Shown here piece by piece: positions 63,153 through 64,000 of a stretch of 64,000 nt of DNA. The stretch comes from Sphingobacterium pedocola (GTDB lineage Bacteria > Bacteroidota > Bacteroidia > Sphingobacteriales > Sphingobacteriaceae): the NCBI RefSeq assembly GCF_015209965.1, contig NZ_MU158690.1, forward strand, positions 1,192,115 to 1,256,114, written 5' to 3'. A model generated the notes under the pieces. That model had not been told where the DNA came from and did not search any database. It saw only the letters and a program-made list of their open reading frames with translations. The position numbers and the translations under genes were made by a program. Numbering within the stretch: the stretch's first letter is position 1; each line of letters opens with the position of its first letter.

Positions 63153-63758
63153 TTATTTTTGCGCACCGTAAAGTACAGGATTTAGATTCGGATCGTTGTA
63201 CATTTTCATCTGCTTATATACCTTCATGTACTTTCTACCGGTGGCTATATCGCTAAGCAATTCGTCAATACTCTGCGAAAGATCCTGGCGTTGCTCTAAT
63301 AAGATGTCCAGTTTTGTTTGACAGGCTTGGATATGTTCGGCAGAAACATCCTGACGGATTGTTTCCTGTTGCATGTGATAGACTTTTAAGGCTAAGATCG
63401 ACAGGCGGTCTATTGCCCATGCCGGGCTCTCCGAATTGATCCGGGCATCTGTCAATGGCGTTACATTGGCAAATTTTTGCAGGTAATAGCTGTCGATATA
63501 TTCAACGGTATCTGTGCGCACCTGATTCTGTTTATCAATACGTCTTTTCCAATATAGTCCTTCTTTGGAATCGATATCGGGATTACGTACCACGTCTTCC
63601 ATATGCCATTGCGCGGTATCAATCCAACATTTCAAATACAAAAGATGCTCCAGTGTAGCTGAATCGTAAGGATTCTCCATCGGCGCATCGATACTATCAT
63701 GGATGTGATAATCATCTATAGCACGCTGGAATATGGTATTTGCAGTTGCACTAATCAT
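63153..63758 (-). CDS. DUF4254 protein linked to GT9
   Basis: 201-aa, all-helical protein. It shows the family landmarks YLKCWIDTAQWHMEDVVR near residue 48, WAIDRLSILALKVYHM near residue 112, and the C-terminal ATGRKYMKVYKQMKMYNDP. No catalytic motif is visible. DUF4254 genes are almost always next to heptosyltransferase-like genes, as here (6-bp gap), so a joint role in LPS core synthesis is likely. Confidence 0.85.
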   Translation of the reverse strand: MISATANTIFQRAIDDYHIHDSIDAPMENPYDSATLEHLLYLKCWIDTAQWHMEDVVRNPDIDSKEGLYWKRRIDKQNQVRTDTVEYIDSYYLQKFANVTPLTDARINSESPAWAIDRLSILALKVYHMQQETIRQDVSAEHIQACQTKLDILLEQRQDLSQSIDELLSDIATGRKYMKVYKQMKMYNDPNLNPVLYGAQK

Positions 63759-63795
63759 GATGCAAACATAGATAAAGTTGGTTTTAAATACAAGT

Positions 63796-64000
63796 TTATA
63801 AAGAAGTTGTCTCTAGCAGATAACCACTTCCATATATGGTTTTGATTTGGATGTGGGGGTGTTTTTTTAATACACGTCTTATTCTGAGTATGGATCCATC
63901 CAATAGGTTGTTCTTATCAGGATGGTCATCCAGCCATATTTGCTTAAGTAATAGCGATCGCGGTATGGTCTGGTTTTTTCGGGCCAATAGAAATTCAAAT
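63796..64000 (-). CDS. OmpR/PhoB-type response regulator, C-terminal part
   Basis: Partial gene cut by the window edge. The visible 68 residues, read from the edge as FEFLLARKNQTIPRSLLL, form a winged-helix DNA-binding domain. It has KQIWLDD, the recognition-helix stretch LLDGSILRIRRVLKK and the wing IKTIYGSGYLLE. The N-terminal receiver domain lies outside. It is 37 bp upstream of the DUF4254 start and on the same strand, but a link to it is not shown. Confidence 0.85.
   Translation of the reverse strand, partial: FEFLLARKNQTIPRSLLLKQIWLDDHPDKNNLLDGSILRIRRVLKKHPHIQIKTIYGSGYLLETTSL

Overview
The window looks like a chromosomal segment of a Bacteroidota bacterium, most likely of the family Sphingobacteriaceae (Sphingobacterium/Pedobacter-like). 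The evidence is two SusC/SusD outer-membrane uptake loci, several TonB-dependent receptors, a GldB homologue, DUF4136/DUF6377/DUF4361/BACON/DUF6520/DUF4254 proteins, an ECF sigma/FecR pair, and many matches to the Bacteroidota -7 promoter element TAnnTTTG. No function here was tested by database search; assignments rest on motifs, length and gene order.

Layout. 0-2.6 kb: end of a carbohydrate-degradation locus (SASA-type acetylesterase and GH105 unsaturated glycan hydrolase). 2.6-6.9 kb: DUF4136 lipoprotein, glutamine-dependent NAD synthetase, a small beta-barrel protein and GldB. 7.1-18.7 kb: polysaccharide utilisation locus with a DUF6377 sensor/regulator, about 1 kb of repeat-rich spacer, then IPT-NHL lipoprotein, SusC, SusD, DUF1735/DUF4361 and BACON surface lipoproteins. 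19.3-31.4 kb: mostly housekeeping genes (two FKBP lipoproteins, CBS protein, a TonB receptor with a thioredoxin-fold protein, PanD, dicarboxylate symporter, MnmD, SlyD, DUF255 protein, SixA), with several families of palindromic or tandem repeats between them. 31.4-36 kb: a SusC relic, an unrecognised lipoprotein and a divergent ZnuD-like TonB receptor sharing a palindromic operator candidate.

36-43.6 kb is an accessory island. It holds four complete toxin-antitoxin pairs (two RelE/ParE, two PIN), an orphan antitoxin, a truncated duplicate toxin, an Rpn-type nuclease fragment, two related small proteins placed upstream of antitoxins, an HTH-like protein and a second regulator with a perfect 16-bp palindrome in front of it. 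Next comes a 184-nt rod-like inverted repeat followed by a strong terminator (candidate non-coding RNA or mobile repeat). 44.2-53.4 kb is a second SusC/SusD system with redox partners: TlpA-like protein overlapping SusC, SusD, DUF6520 peptide and MauE/DoxX membrane protein, then ECF sigma factor, FecR anti-sigma factor and a small CxxC protein. 53.6-63.8 kb is a glycan assembly cluster: GT4 and GT2 glycosyltransferases on both strands, a CgeB-like protein, then a heptosyltransferase-like GT9 with DUF4254. The right edge cuts an OmpR-type response regulator.

The most notable points are the 184-nt hairpin/terminator/operator region before the second SusC locus, the toxin-antitoxin island with its relics and duplicated small-protein/antitoxin cassettes, the shared signal-peptide relic, the MITE-like and tandem palindromic repeats, and the redox-linked SusCD module. 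No tRNA, rRNA or CRISPR array was recognised by eye.
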